From NCBI GenBank assembly GCA_963664585.2, contig CAXXEO010000016.1, positions 5,318 to 69,317 on the forward strand: a stretch of 64,000 bases of DNA, read 5' to 3'. The notes beneath the pieces were generated by a model that worked only from the letters and a program-made list of their open reading frames with translations, searched no databases and was not told the origin of the DNA. Positions 49,995-59,057 of the stretch are shown one piece after another (positions within the stretch are counted from its first letter, which is position 1; every line of letters begins with the position of its first letter). Both the position numbers and the translations under genes were made by a program. This DNA is from G963664585 sp963664585. Lineage in GTDB: Bacteria; Bacillota; Clostridia; Oscillospirales; Ruminococcaceae.

Positions 49995-50100
49995 TATGCT
50001 ATAACTGTCGCTATGAAGCGGGATGCCTATGTGCATTATTCACAATTAGATCCAGGCCTCGCTTGTTATAAACGGCAAAAAAGAAAGGGGAACACAGTCT

Positions 50101-52176
50101 ATGAGACAGTATCTGGCTGGCAAAATCAGAAATGTAGCTCTGGCGGGGCATGGGGGAAGCGGAAAAACCTCACTCGCCGAAGCTTTACTTTTCAAGGCGG
50201 GTGCAACCGATCGACTGGGACGAGTTGAAAGCGGAAACACAGTCTGCGACTTCGATCCTGAAGAGATTAAAAGAGTAGCCTCTGTAGCCTCAGCTGTTGC
50301 GCCATTCTCATGGGGAAGCGTCAAGATCAATCTGATCGATACCCCCGGACTGTTCGACTTTGCCACAGGCTTCTATGAGGGAGTTCGCGCGGCCGAAAGT
50401 GTATTGATTACCGTGTCAGCCAAATCCGGCGTCACCGTGGGTGCTGAAAAGGCGCACAAGTTGGCTCTTGAGCAAGGAAAGTCCCGCATGTTCTTTATCA
50501 GCAAGATGGATGCTGAGAATGCCGATTTTTATAAAGCGCTTGAGGAATTAAAGTCCGCTTTTGGGCCGAGCGTCTGCCCGTTGGTTGTACCATTTGTTGA
50601 AAATGAAAAGGTCGTCGCCTATATTAATCTAGTTGACAGCAAAGCCTATGCCTACAGTGATAAGGGAGAGCCGAAAGAGATTGCAATGCCCGATATGGGT
50701 CACAGGCTTGAAGGTCTCACCAGCGCCATTTCTGAGGCGGTCGCCGAAACGGATGAAGAGCTTTTTGAAAAGTATTTTTCGGGTGAACAATTTACCCGTG
50801 ATGAGATTATCAAGGGAATACACACCGGCGTGAAGAGTGGAACCATCGCCCCCGTACTTTGCGGTTCCTCTGTCACCATGGCCGGAATCGATATGCTGCT
50901 AGATGCCATCGTTGATCATCTTCCCTCTGCATGGGAGTCGGGCGCTGAGAAAGCCACCGATAAGAACGACAATAACATCATGGTTGAATGTACAGACGAT
51001 GCTCCCCTTGCCGCTTATGTGTTTAAGACAGTTGCCGACCCGTTTGTGGGCAAGCTTTCCTTTGTAAAAGTCGTTTCCGGAAAATTGGGTGGAGATATTA
51101 CCCCCCTCAATACGAGGACAGGCAATCTTGAACGCTTGGGTAAAATCATCTATGTAACCGGCAAGAAGCAAGAGGACACTGCCTTTATCACCGCCGGGGA
51201 TATTGGCGCGGTCACTAAGCTGGCAGAGACAGTTACCGGAGACTCGCTGTGTGACCCCAAACGCCCCCTTTCTTTCTTCCCCACCATCTTTCCCACCGCC
51301 AGCCTGACCATGGCTGTATTGACTAAAAACAAGGGCGATGAGGGCAAGATCGCGCAGGGTATCCAGCGCCTGATGGAAGAAGATCCTGTGGTCTCATTTA
51401 CGCAGAATGTGGAAACTCGGCAGCAGCTTTTATCCGGTTTGGGTGAGCAACACCTTGATGTGATCATATCCAAGCTTAAAAGCAAGTTTGGAATCGATGT
51501 TCAACTGGTCAAGCCCCGTGTTGCCTACCGCGAAACCATTAGAAAGAAGGTCAAGGTGCAGGGCCGCCACAAAAAGCAGTCGGGCGGACATGGCCAGTTT
51601 GGTGATGTCTGGATTGAGTTTGAGCCGTGCGACAGCGATGAGCTTGTGTTTGCTGAGAACGTTTTTGGAGGCTCAGTCCCCAGAAACTTTTTCCCAGCCG
51701 TTGAAAAGGGCTTGCAGGATTGCGTCAAGCGAGGTGTCCTTGCCGGATATCCGGTTGTAGGGCTGAAGGCTACTCTTGTGGACGGTTCTTATCACCCTGT
51801 CGACTCCTCTGAAATGGCCTTCAAACTGGCTGCCACCGTCGCCTATAAGGCGGGTGTGGTTCAGGCTTCTCCCGCGCTTCTTGAACCAATTGGCAATTTG
51901 AAAGTCTATGTTCCCGACAGCTACACCGGTGACATCATCGGTGAGCTGAACAAGCTCCGTGGCAGAATCTTGGGTATGGGCCCCAGCCCTGACGGCCTTC
52001 AGGAGGTCGAGGCAGAGGTGCCAATGAGCGAGATGTATGATTTTACTACCCTTGTGCGTTCCATGACCCAGGGCCGAGGGAGCTTCACTCTTACCTTCCA
52101 GCGTTATGAGCTGTTGCCTGCCAATCTCGAGGCCGCCGTCATTGAGGATGCCAAGTCGATGGAGGAAGAAGAATAA
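50101..52176 (+). CDS. Elongation factor G-like GTPase (FusA paralogue)
   Basis: 691 residues, ATG after AAAGAAAGGGG. Five EF-G domains are present: G domain with P-loop AGHGGSGKTSLAEAL, switch II region DTPGLFDFATG, and G4 reading ISKMD where most GTPases have NKxD; domain II (AYVFKTVADPFVGKLSFVKV); domain IV (VAYRETIRKKVKVQGRHKKQ, SGGHGQFGDVWIEFEP); domain V (EPIGNLKVYVPDSYTGDIIG). Changes in G3 (GLFDF for GHVDF) and G4 are typical of the EF-G-like group found beside the housekeeping FusA in many Firmicutes. It is unlikely to be the main translocase. The role is unknown, possibly a condition-specific ribosome factor. Confidence 0.85.
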   Translation: MRQYLAGKIRNVALAGHGGSGKTSLAEALLFKAGATDRLGRVESGNTVCDFDPEEIKRVASVASAVAPFSWGSVKINLIDTPGLFDFATGFYEGVRAAESVLITVSAKSGVTVGAEKAHKLALEQGKSRMFFISKMDAENADFYKALEELKSAFGPSVCPLVVPFVENEKVVAYINLVDSKAYAYSDKGEPKEIAMPDMGHRLEGLTSAISEAVAETDEELFEKYFSGEQFTRDEIIKGIHTGVKSGTIAPVLCGSSVTMAGIDMLLDAIVDHLPSAWESGAEKATDKNDNNIMVECTDDAPLAAYVFKTVADPFVGKLSFVKVVSGKLGGDITPLNTRTGNLERLGKIIYVTGKKQEDTAFITAGDIGAVTKLAETVTGDSLCDPKRPLSFFPTIFPTASLTMAVLTKNKGDEGKIAQGIQRLMEEDPVVSFTQNVETRQQLLSGLGEQHLDVIISKLKSKFGIDVQLVKPRVAYRETIRKKVKVQGRHKKQSGGHGQFGDVWIEFEPCDSDELVFAENVFGGSVPRNFFPAVEKGLQDCVKRGVLAGYPVVGLKATLVDGSYHPVDSSEMAFKLAATVAYKAGVVQASPALLEPIGNLKVYVPDSYTGDIIGELNKLRGRILGMGPSPDGLQEVEAEVPMSEMYDFTTLVRSMTQGRGSFTLTFQRYELLPANLEAAVIEDAKSMEEEE

Positions 52177-52273
52177 CGAAACAGTATACTCAATCATAAA
52201 GAGGGGCCGCTGAAAAGCGCAGTTCAATAGGAAATCTTATAGAACTTACCCCAAAACCAATATACAGATGAAA

Positions 52274-52310
52274 CAAGAGAGGTAATATCGTAATGATGTT
52301 ACCTCTCTTG
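52274..52310. terminator. Hairpin after the EF-G-like gene
   Basis: CAAGAGAGGTAA pairs perfectly with TTACCTCTCTTG around a 13-base loop. It has no T-run, but it is a strong stem in a convergent gap. Confidence 0.55.
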
Positions 52311-52332
52311 TATGTTGGAACAACTCAGTTTA

Positions 52333-52438
52333 TATAGTTGATTAACTTGAAAACAAGCTTGTGATTTCTTCCCCCGCCAAAGGCGGGGGAAGAAAATGAC
52401 GTTTTATATATAGCCAGTTTTTAAGTTAATTGGCTATA
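52333..52438 (+). repeat. Miniature element copy I, overlapping the 3' end of bceB
   Basis: 106 bp, intact ends. Its right end (52421-52438) encodes the last residues YSQLT and the stop codon of bceB on the minus strand. Confidence 0.9.
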
Positions 52439-54409
52439 TTTCGCTTGTACAATGCGATAATAGGTGCGGGCAGTCAGCTGATATACCGCAAAATACAATA
52501 TGGTAAATATCAGAACCGCACCGATTGCGCAATATAAAAACAGCGTGCGGTTTGTCATGTTGAATGCCTCCAGCAATTTGCAGAGAACAGGAAACGCCAC
52601 CGCGATATGCAGTACTGCCATACCAAGCGGCAGAAAGAAGACCATCAGCACCTGTTTGCCAATGGTGCTGCGCACCTCCTTGTCGCTCATCCCCACATTC
52701 TGCATGATCCTGAACCGGTCGTGGTCATCAAAGCCCTCGGTGATCTGCTTATAGTAGATGATCAGCACCGCGGCAAGGAGAAACAGCGACACAAAGAAGA
52801 TACCGACAAACAAAATGCTTCCGTAAATCTGATAAAAATCATTCCGGGCTGAATCGATGTTATCGACCGTGGCAAGACGCGGCACTGTTTCATTGAATGC
52901 GCTGCGCATCATTTTGTAGTATTCCGGCAGATTTTTCGTATCGCCAGAAACGTCATGGCTGTAATAGTACGTCAAAACGCGCTCGGACTTGTGATCGCCA
53001 GCGGCATTGGCTGCGTCCCGGATGGCTTCCAAATCTGAGAACCTAGGAAAAACAACGATAACAGACTCCACCATGTTAATAGAACTGCTAAAGTCTGGTA
53101 TGGGGATCTGGCCCACTACTTTGTAGATTTTCTCCCCGAGTTTGATGGTGTCGCCCGTAAGCGGAATCCCGCTGACATGGACGAGTACTTCTCCATCTTC
53201 CAATTTCTTCGCAGAACCTGTCATTCTGTTATAATCCGAAAGTAAGAGACTGTCCATTTCACAGGTCGACGAGGTATAAAACCCGTTCATCGAAAAGCTG
53301 TCGCCGTTTCTGTTTGCTGGGTAGCTGAAACCGGTATATCCCACGGCGTTCTTTATGGTAAATCCATATTTCTGCGCATGATTTTGGGCAGCCGCCTGCA
53401 TAAGATCAGGGCTTTGCTCATCTGCAACACAGCTCGTTTCGATCTGACGCGGATACTCATGATTTAGGATATCCTCTTCGCCGATAAACAGGCAAACTGT
53501 TGAGGACAGGGTCACCAGCACACAAGTAGATAAAATACAGATGCTGGCAAGACCTGTGGCATTCTGTTTCATCCGATAGATCATTCCTGATACGGAAACG
53601 AAGTTTTTGGGCCGGTAGTAGAAAGCGCTGTTTTTGCGCAGCAGCTTGAGAAACACAATACTTCCGGCGATAAACAGGCAATAGGTGCCGATGATGACCA
53701 ACAGCACTGCGGGAAAGAAGACCCCAAGCGCATCGGACGGAGTGCGCACCATCCATGAGAGTATATAGCCGCCGCCCAGGGTGACAAGACCAACCAGCGC
53801 CAGCAGCCAGCGGGCTTTCGGGTCCCGTTCGCCCTCCTTAACGCTGTTCAGCAGAGAAATCGGGTTGGTACGCATGATACTGATGATATCAAAAGTAAGC
53901 ACAAGGGCAAAGCCCGCACCGAACAGAAGAACGGTGAGAAAGACGGCATTCATAGGGATTTGAAAAGTGAGCGCTACAGGCAGACCAACAATCCGATTTA
54001 GCAGCAAAAAGAAAAGCTGACTGAACAGTGCCCCGCCTATGATACCGCACAAAATGCAGACGGAACCGGTTATCAGTACCTCCCAGACCATGACAATGCA
54101 AATATGGCGCTTTTCCATACCCAGAATGTTGTATAATCCAAATTCCTTTTTCCGGCGTTTCATAATAAAGCTATTAATATAAAAAAGAATGATGAGTGAG
54201 AAAAAACCGCAGATAAATGAGCTGAGTTTTAGAATTTCACCCATTATTCCGCCGCCCTTTATGGTGCTTTCTGCCACCATAACATAAACAGATCTAAGGC
54301 TATAGAACAAAGCAATGATCAGAGCTCCTGCCAACAGATAAGGTAAATAGATACTCTTGTTCTTTTTGATATTCGTGCTAGCCAAACGAGAGTAAAAATG
54401 CTTATTCAC
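52421..54409 (-). CDS. bceB: ABC transporter permease of the BceB type
   Basis: 662 residues from GTG 54409, eight bases after GGAGG; ATG 54415 is too near that site. Ten membrane segments with two FtsX-like parts and a large extracellular domain of about 200 residues between segments 7 and 8 (CVADEQSPDLMQAAAQNHAQ ... YYYSHDVSGDTKNLPEYYKM). BceB senses and removes antimicrobial peptides such as bacitracin bound to lipid II-cycle intermediates, and signals to the histidine kinase. The final residues YSQLT come from the miniature element. Overlaps bceA by eight bases. Confidence 0.88.
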   Translation of the reverse strand: MNKHFYSRLASTNIKKNKSIYLPYLLAGALIIALFYSLRSVYVMVAESTIKGGGIMGEILKLSSFICGFFSLIILFYINSFIMKRRKKEFGLYNILGMEKRHICIVMVWEVLITGSVCILCGIIGGALFSQLFFLLLNRIVGLPVALTFQIPMNAVFLTVLLFGAGFALVLTFDIISIMRTNPISLLNSVKEGERDPKARWLLALVGLVTLGGGYILSWMVRTPSDALGVFFPAVLLVIIGTYCLFIAGSIVFLKLLRKNSAFYYRPKNFVSVSGMIYRMKQNATGLASICILSTCVLVTLSSTVCLFIGEEDILNHEYPRQIETSCVADEQSPDLMQAAAQNHAQKYGFTIKNAVGYTGFSYPANRNGDSFSMNGFYTSSTCEMDSLLLSDYNRMTGSAKKLEDGEVLVHVSGIPLTGDTIKLGEKIYKVVGQIPIPDFSSSINMVESVIVVFPRFSDLEAIRDAANAAGDHKSERVLTYYYSHDVSGDTKNLPEYYKMMRSAFNETVPRLATVDNIDSARNDFYQIYGSILFVGIFFVSLFLLAAVLIIYYKQITEGFDDHDRFRIMQNVGMSDKEVRSTIGKQVLMVFFLPLGMAVLHIAVAFPVLCKLLEAFNMTNRTLFLYCAIGAVLIFTILYFAVYQLTARTYYRIVQAKYSQLT

Positions 54410-55169
54410 GAGCATTACCTCCCGTTGCAAGCACAGTAAGCGTACTGGAAATTTTTTGATACATTTCCTCGTTATTTAGAGCGCCTTTGTAAAGCTGGTG
54501 AAACACTGTGCCGTCTTTGATAAACAACACACGCCCCGCATGGCTTGCGGCAAGGGTGCTGTGGGTAACCATCAATATAGTCTGTCCCTCGTTATTAATC
54601 TCCTCAAAGACACGCAGCAACCCGTCGGTCACTCTGGAATCAAGCGCGCCGGTCGGTTCATCGGCCAGCACTATTTGAGGGGAGGTAATCAGCGCCCTAG
54701 CTATGGCGGCACGTTGCTTCTGCCCACCTGACACCTCATATGGATATTTCTCCAGTAGTTCAGAGATGCCCAGTTTCACCGCGATAGGGTTCAGTCGCTT
54801 TTCCATTTCAGCGTGGCTCCTCTTAGACAATACAAGCGGTAAAAAGATGTTGTCCTTCAGTGAAAAAGTGTCCAGTAGGTTGAAGTCCTGAAATACGAAG
54901 CCTAGATTATTCCTTCGGAAGGTTGACATCTGGCTGTCCGGAATATGTGCCGTGTTTTTGCCATTCAGCAGTATCTCGCCGCCCGTGGGTTTATCCAGGG
55001 TCGCCAGAATATTGAGAAGGGTGGTTTTGCCAGAGCCGGATTCGCCCATAATTGCTATATATTCGCCCTGATCCACCGTGAAGTTCACATCTGTCAGAGC
55101 CTGTACCTGATTACCGCCAAAGCGAGTGATGTATATTTTCTTTAAATGCTTTACTTCCAAAAGGGACAT
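54402..55169 (-). CDS. bceA: ABC transporter ATP-binding protein of the BceA type
   Basis: 255 residues, ATG after TTAAGGAGGAGTC. Walker A GESGSGKTTLLN near residue 40, Q-loop FVFQDFNLLD, signature VSGGQKQR, Walker B IVLADEPTGALD and H-loop MVTHSTLAA are all complete. It energises BceB. Located after the two-component genes and separated from them by about 200 bases with a hairpin. Confidence 0.9.
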   Translation of the reverse strand: MSLLEVKHLKKIYITRFGGNQVQALTDVNFTVDQGEYIAIMGESGSGKTTLLNILATLDKPTGGEILLNGKNTAHIPDSQMSTFRRNNLGFVFQDFNLLDTFSLKDNIFLPLVLSKRSHAEMEKRLNPIAVKLGISELLEKYPYEVSGGQKQRAAIARALITSPQIVLADEPTGALDSRVTDGLLRVFEEINNEGQTILMVTHSTLAASHAGRVLFIKDGTVFHQLYKGALNNEEMYQKISSTLTVLATGGNARE

Positions 55170-55307
55170 TTATGACTCCTCCTTAATTTTGATTTTACTT
55201 ACAACTGATTATAAGAAAAAAAGAAATGCAGAGCCATCGAATCGGCTTACATTCCTTTCTGATAACCTTACAATTTTGTAAGGATCGCCGTAAGACAAAG
55301 TTGTTTT

Positions 55308-55346
55308 AACGCTATTTTCCCCGCTGCGGGCGGGGAAAATAGCGTT
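55308..55346. repeat. GC hairpin between the kinase and transporter genes
   Basis: AACGCTATTTTCCCCGC pairs perfectly with GCGGGGAAAATAGCGTT. Same architecture as the other hairpin repeats; it may separate bceRS from bceAB expression. Confidence 0.7.
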
Positions 55347-55368
55347 GGTGTATGATATGGAATCAGGC

Positions 55369-56367
55369 TTATTCGATGTCAAATTTCTCACGAGAAAGAT
55401 CCAACTTCACCTTTGTACCTTTTCCCACAGATGAAGTAATTATGACGGAATTTCCCAGCAAAGTAAGTGCCTGCTTGCAAAGGCTAAGTCCAATACCGGT
55501 GGAACGCTTGTCCAGTCTGCCATTATAGCCGGTATAACCCCACTCAAACACACGAGGCAGATCTTCCGGTTGGATTCCAATACCGGTATCTTCGATCACC
55601 AGTATGGCCTGTTCATTTTTCGCAAGGTAGATGGAAACCTTTCCCTCTTGCGTATACTTTACCGCATTGGTCAACAGCTGCTCAAGCACAAACACCAGCC
55701 ACTTTTCGTCGGTAAGGATATGGCAATTCATTGGCTCGATATCAATTCCAATTTTCTTATGAATAAAGAGGGTGGAAACCTTTTTAACAGCCTGTTTGAC
55801 CAGTGCATCCAGAGCATATTCCTCAAACACCACATCATGGGAAGACATGCCCAGTCGCTGGTATTGCAGAACCATATCCACATATTGCTCCGTTTTGAAG
55901 AGTTCCTGGTCTAGTGCTTTGCAATTTAAAGTATCTTCCTGCAATAGGAGACGCATGGCAGCAATGGGGTTTTTGATTTGATGTGACCAGAGGGTGTAAT
56001 AGCGTGTGGCGTTGGCAGCATCCTGACGTGCCTTTTCCTCGGTCTGCAAGCATCTTGTTTCCAATATCTGCATTATTTCCAAATAACCTTGTTCCGGCAA
56101 TTCGTTGCAATCGGGCAGTTCTCCCAAGTGAAAGGCGGCTTGCTTTTTTAGCAGTTGCAGCTGTTTAATCGTTTTATAATATCTGCAAAAATCCATAGTA
56201 CCAAAGCTGAGTATAACGGCAAGCATGATGAAGGATGCATAAAGTGCGGGACCCCAGAGCAAGCCATACAGGCCATAAATCACAAACATAGTCACGATCA
56301 GAAAGACAATCAGTATCATTATTTTCTGCCTGCTTTTTAAATAAGTAAAAAAAATCATGTTACTCAT
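55369..56367 (-). CDS. bceS: Sensor histidine kinase of the BceS type
   Basis: 332 residues, ATG. Two membrane segments at the N-terminus (IMILIVFLIVTMFVIYGLYG and GPALYASFIMLAVILSFGTM) with almost no extracellular loop, the intramembrane-sensing design. H-box YTLWSHQIKNPIAAMRLLLQ near residue 130, N-box EQLLTNAVKY, G1 VIEDTGIGI, F-box VFEWGYTGY and G2 STGIGLSL follow. BceS relies on the transporter BceAB for stimulus detection. It begins three bases after the regulator gene ends. Confidence 0.9.
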   Translation of the reverse strand: MSNMIFFTYLKSRQKIMILIVFLIVTMFVIYGLYGLLWGPALYASFIMLAVILSFGTMDFCRYYKTIKQLQLLKKQAAFHLGELPDCNELPEQGYLEIMQILETRCLQTEEKARQDAANATRYYTLWSHQIKNPIAAMRLLLQEDTLNCKALDQELFKTEQYVDMVLQYQRLGMSSHDVVFEEYALDALVKQAVKKVSTLFIHKKIGIDIEPMNCHILTDEKWLVFVLEQLLTNAVKYTQEGKVSIYLAKNEQAILVIEDTGIGIQPEDLPRVFEWGYTGYNGRLDKRSTGIGLSLCKQALTLLGNSVIITSSVGKGTKVKLDLSREKFDIE

Positions 56368-56370
56368 ACG

Positions 56371-57045
56371 CTATGCCTCCACCAGATAGCCAATGCCTTT
56401 TTTGGTGACGATAAAATCGATTAGTCCGATACTCTCAAGCTTTTTGCGAAGGCGGGTAATATTGACGGTGAGCGTGTTGTCGTCTATAAAACTTTCAGTT
56501 TCCCACAGCTTTTTGATGATGTCATCGCGCGTGACGATATTGCCCTTCGCCTCCATGAGAAGCTGTGTGATTTTAAATTCGTTTTTAGTCAGTTCCAGAC
56601 GCCGATTGCAGTACAGTATGGTCGAATCTCCTAAATTGAGGGTGACTCCTCCCAGATTTACCACATTCATATCCGCGCCGAAGGAATAGGTGCGGCGCAG
56701 AATCGCCTGAATCTTCGCGGTTACAACTTCCAAATTAAACGGCTTTGCTACAAAATCATCCGCACCAAGATTGATTGCCATCACCAAATTCATATCATCG
56801 CTTGCCGATGAAAGAAAGATGATTGGCTTCTGACTGACCTTGCGGATCTCCATGCACCAGTGGTAACCGTTGAAAAAAGGAAGTGAAATATCAAGGAATA
56901 CAAGATGTGGCTCATAAGCTTCAAACTGCTCCAGCACGCTGCCAAAGTCGGTTACAGTCTGGACAAGATACCCCCATTTTGTTAGTTGCCGTTCCAGCAC
57001 TTCAGATATGGTGAGGTCATCCTCTATGACCAATATTTTGTACAT
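56371..57045 (-). CDS. bceR: Response regulator of the OmpR/BceR type
   Basis: 224 residues, ATG after AAAGGAGGGGGTATAA. Receiver domain with acidic pocket IEDD near residue 9, phosphorylated Asp in LVFLDISLPFFNG near 52 and Lys in DDFVAKPFN near 101. The C-terminal winged helix spans ~125-220 (LELTKNEFKITQLLMEAKGN, TVNITRLRKKLESIG). It probably activates bceAB when cell-wall-active peptides are sensed. A TATAAT lies about 30 bases upstream. Confidence 0.92.
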   Translation of the reverse strand: MYKILVIEDDLTISEVLERQLTKWGYLVQTVTDFGSVLEQFEAYEPHLVFLDISLPFFNGYHWCMEIRKVSQKPIIFLSSASDDMNLVMAINLGADDFVAKPFNLEVVTAKIQAILRRTYSFGADMNVVNLGGVTLNLGDSTILYCNRRLELTKNEFKITQLLMEAKGNIVTRDDIIKKLWETESFIDDNTLTVNITRLRKKLESIGLIDFIVTKKGIGYLVEA

Positions 57046-57140
57046 TTATACCCCCTCCTTTCTCCATACAAATTATAACATTAGAGGTGATTATATAAAA
57101 GCTCCCACTGCTTTTTTTATCTGATAATCTGTATTTGATT

Positions 57141-57240
57141 TATAGTTGTTAACTTGAAAACAAGCTTGTGATTTCTTCCCCCGCCGAAGGCGGGGGAAGA
57201 AAATGACGTTTTATACTTGTCAATTCTGAAGTATGGCTAT
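57141..57240 (+). repeat. Miniature element copy J, degraded right end
   Basis: The left end and the hairpin are intact (one base deleted in TATAGTTGTTAAC), but the right terminal repeat has decayed to ATTCTGAAGTATGGCTAT. In the divergent gap between bceR and the DUF4830-like gene. Confidence 0.75.
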
Positions 57241-57440
57241 CTCCGTCGACGTATCCTGTCTCTGTTTCCTATTGAAGTCTGGAAAAATAGAGATAAACCT
57301 TTTGAATTTCGCATGTCACGTATATAAGAAGGCTGAAAGGGCGCTCTTTGGCTAAAAAAGAAGAGGAAAGGTCTCAGAACCGCTTACCATGTGCATTTAC
57401 ATTGTTAAATGGGAATATATATAGCATCGAGGTGGTAAAG

Positions 57441-57929
57441 ATGATGATGATGTCCTTTCGACTGAACTTGAAAAATGTAGCCCTTATACTGGTAGCTGTG
57501 CTCACAATTGCAGTGCTGTTGGCCGGCCTTCGCTGGGCCATAGGGGAACTATGGCTTACCGATGCGGTTTCGGCTAGGGTGACCAAACAGGCTGCCGGAG
57601 CCACCGAGGAGGAAAGGGTACATTTCATGACGGCATATGGCTGGGAAGTGGAAAAGCCCGCGGCGGAGATGGCAGAGGTGCTCATCCCTTCTGAGTTTGA
57701 TGAGGTATACCGGGCCTATAATGCCCTTCAGAAAAAACAGGGATATGATCTGCAGAAATATAGCGGTAAGCGCTGCATGAGATATACCTATATTGTCAAA
57801 AACTATCCAACAGGCGAGAAAAATGTGAGAATAAATCTTCTTATCTGCTCGGGCAAAATCATCGGCGGAGATGTAATGAGCGTTCGACTGGATGGCTTCA
57901 TGCACGGATTCACCGTTCCCAAGTCTTGA
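57441..57929 (+). CDS. DUF4830-like membrane-anchored protein
   Basis: 162 residues from ATG 57441, seven bases after GAGGTGG. One N-terminal membrane segment (VALILVAVLTIAVLLAGLRW) and an outer domain. Characteristic stretches are ATEEERVHFMTAYGWEVEKP, ADMAEVLIPSEF-like EMAEVLIPSEFDEVYRAYNA, and GYDLQKYSGKRCMRYTYIVK. The pattern, a helix then GWEV then IP.EFD..Y..YN..QK..G.DL, is that of DUF4830, common in Oscillospiraceae and without known function. Confidence 0.7.
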   Translation: MMMMSFRLNLKNVALILVAVLTIAVLLAGLRWAIGELWLTDAVSARVTKQAAGATEEERVHFMTAYGWEVEKPAAEMAEVLIPSEFDEVYRAYNALQKKQGYDLQKYSGKRCMRYTYIVKNYPTGEKNVRINLLICSGKIIGGDVMSVRLDGFMHGFTVPKS

Positions 57930-58007
57930 GAAGGCAGAGTGAGCATGCTATACTGTCAATAACGTACATAGCTGGCTATTGTAACAAATCAAGAAGAAAA
58001 TAAAACT

Positions 58008-58038
58008 CTATCTGCCCCACCTACGGTGGGGCAGATAG
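58008..58038. repeat. GC hairpin before the pseudouridine synthase gene
   Basis: CTATCTGCCCCACC pairs perfectly with GGTGGGGCAGATAG around TAC. Followed by ACCCATTAC, which also follows the hairpin at 42991. Confidence 0.7.
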
Positions 58039-58084
58039 AAATAGACCCATTACTATAGATCAGTCAGCGGAAGGGATGTTGAAT

Positions 58085-58810
58085 ATGACGTTTTTTCGTT
58101 TGGACAAAATACTGTCATCCCAGCTTCAAATATCGCGTAAAGAGGCCGGAAAGTTAATTAAAGATGGGGCCGTATGCGTCAACGGCACGGTTATACTGCG
58201 CCCAGAAAACAGTATTGATCCATCCTCATCCGAGATAACCGTTTCCGGCAGGAGGATCACTTATCAGAAATACATCTATTTGCTATTAAATAAACCCCTG
58301 GGATACGTTTGCTCTACCGAAGACCCGGGCTGTCCCACCGTTCTGGAGCTTGTACCTAAAGAGCTTTACCGTGATGGGATTTTCCCCGCGGGGCGGTTGG
58401 ACAAGTATACAGAGGGGATGGTACTTCTTACGGATGATGGAAACTTTGCTCACAGGATTCTTACTCCCAAACGACATGTGGACAAAAGGTATTACGTCAA
58501 ACTGGACAAGCCAGTGGTAAATGCGGACTTAACATTGCTATTCGAGCAAGGGATGGCGATCGATGGAGGCGAGGTCTGCCTGCCCTCCAAGCTTGAGGCT
58601 ATATCGCCCTTTGAGGCTATGGTCACTATACACCAGGGGATGTACCATCAGATTCGTCGCATGTTCGGCCAAACAGGTGCAAATGTGATTAAGCTTGTAC
58701 GTTTGCAGATCGGAGGGCTCGTTCTCGATCCGCAGCTCGGCGCAGGAGAATGCCGTCCGCTCACAGAGTCTGAACTAACCTTGATCACTGGAGAAAATAG
58801 CCTGAGCTGA
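58085..58810 (+). CDS. Pseudouridine synthase of the RsuA/RluB/RluE/RluF family
   Basis: 241 residues from ATG 58085 (GGAAGGG nine bases upstream). N-terminal S4 domain (RLDKILSSQLQISRKEAGKL, IKDGAVCVNG) and the catalytic domain with Asp in GRLDKYTEGMVLLT near residue 106. C-terminal YHQIRRMFGQTGANVIKLVR is also typical. It isomerises a uridine in rRNA; which position cannot be told (16S U516 for RsuA, 23S U2605 for RluB). Length is normal. Confidence 0.88.
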   Translation: MTFFRLDKILSSQLQISRKEAGKLIKDGAVCVNGTVILRPENSIDPSSSEITVSGRRITYQKYIYLLLNKPLGYVCSTEDPGCPTVLELVPKELYRDGIFPAGRLDKYTEGMVLLTDDGNFAHRILTPKRHVDKRYYVKLDKPVVNADLTLLFEQGMAIDGGEVCLPSKLEAISPFEAMVTIHQGMYHQIRRMFGQTGANVIKLVRLQIGGLVLDPQLGAGECRPLTESELTLITGENSLS

Positions 58811-58853
58811 TCTGAATTTATATTATACTAAAACGGCACTTTGTTTTTGCACT

Positions 58854-58958
58854 TATAGCCAATTAACTTAAAAACTGGCTATATATAAAACGCCATTTTC
58901 TTCCCCCGCCTTCGGCGGGGAAGAAATCACAAGCTTGTTTTCAAATTAATCAACTATA
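58854..58958 (-). repeat. Miniature element copy K
   Basis: 105 bp in inverse orientation with one G missing in the GC stem. It lies between the pseudouridine synthase gene and the division operon. Confidence 0.87.
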
Positions 58959-59021
58959 CTTCCTATGATTCCAACTTCTTCGTTGAGGGAAAGGTATTTG
59001 TATGAATTTGCAACAGTGAAG

Positions 59022-59057
59022 AGGGCACACCGCGGATTTCGGGTGCCCTGTTTTTTT
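59022..59057 (+). terminator. Terminator upstream of the division operon
   Basis: AGGGCAC pairs with GTGCCCT, with an inner CCG/CGG, followed by seven T. It has no annotated gene directly before it and may end the pseudouridine synthase transcript or an unseen small RNA in 58960-59020. Confidence 0.75.

Noticed and set aside
14514..58958. Reading the TATAG elements as ordinary terminators
   Set aside because: They have no T-tract after the GC stem, occur in both orientations including upstream regions, and have conserved inverted ends. Real terminators lie beside several of them.
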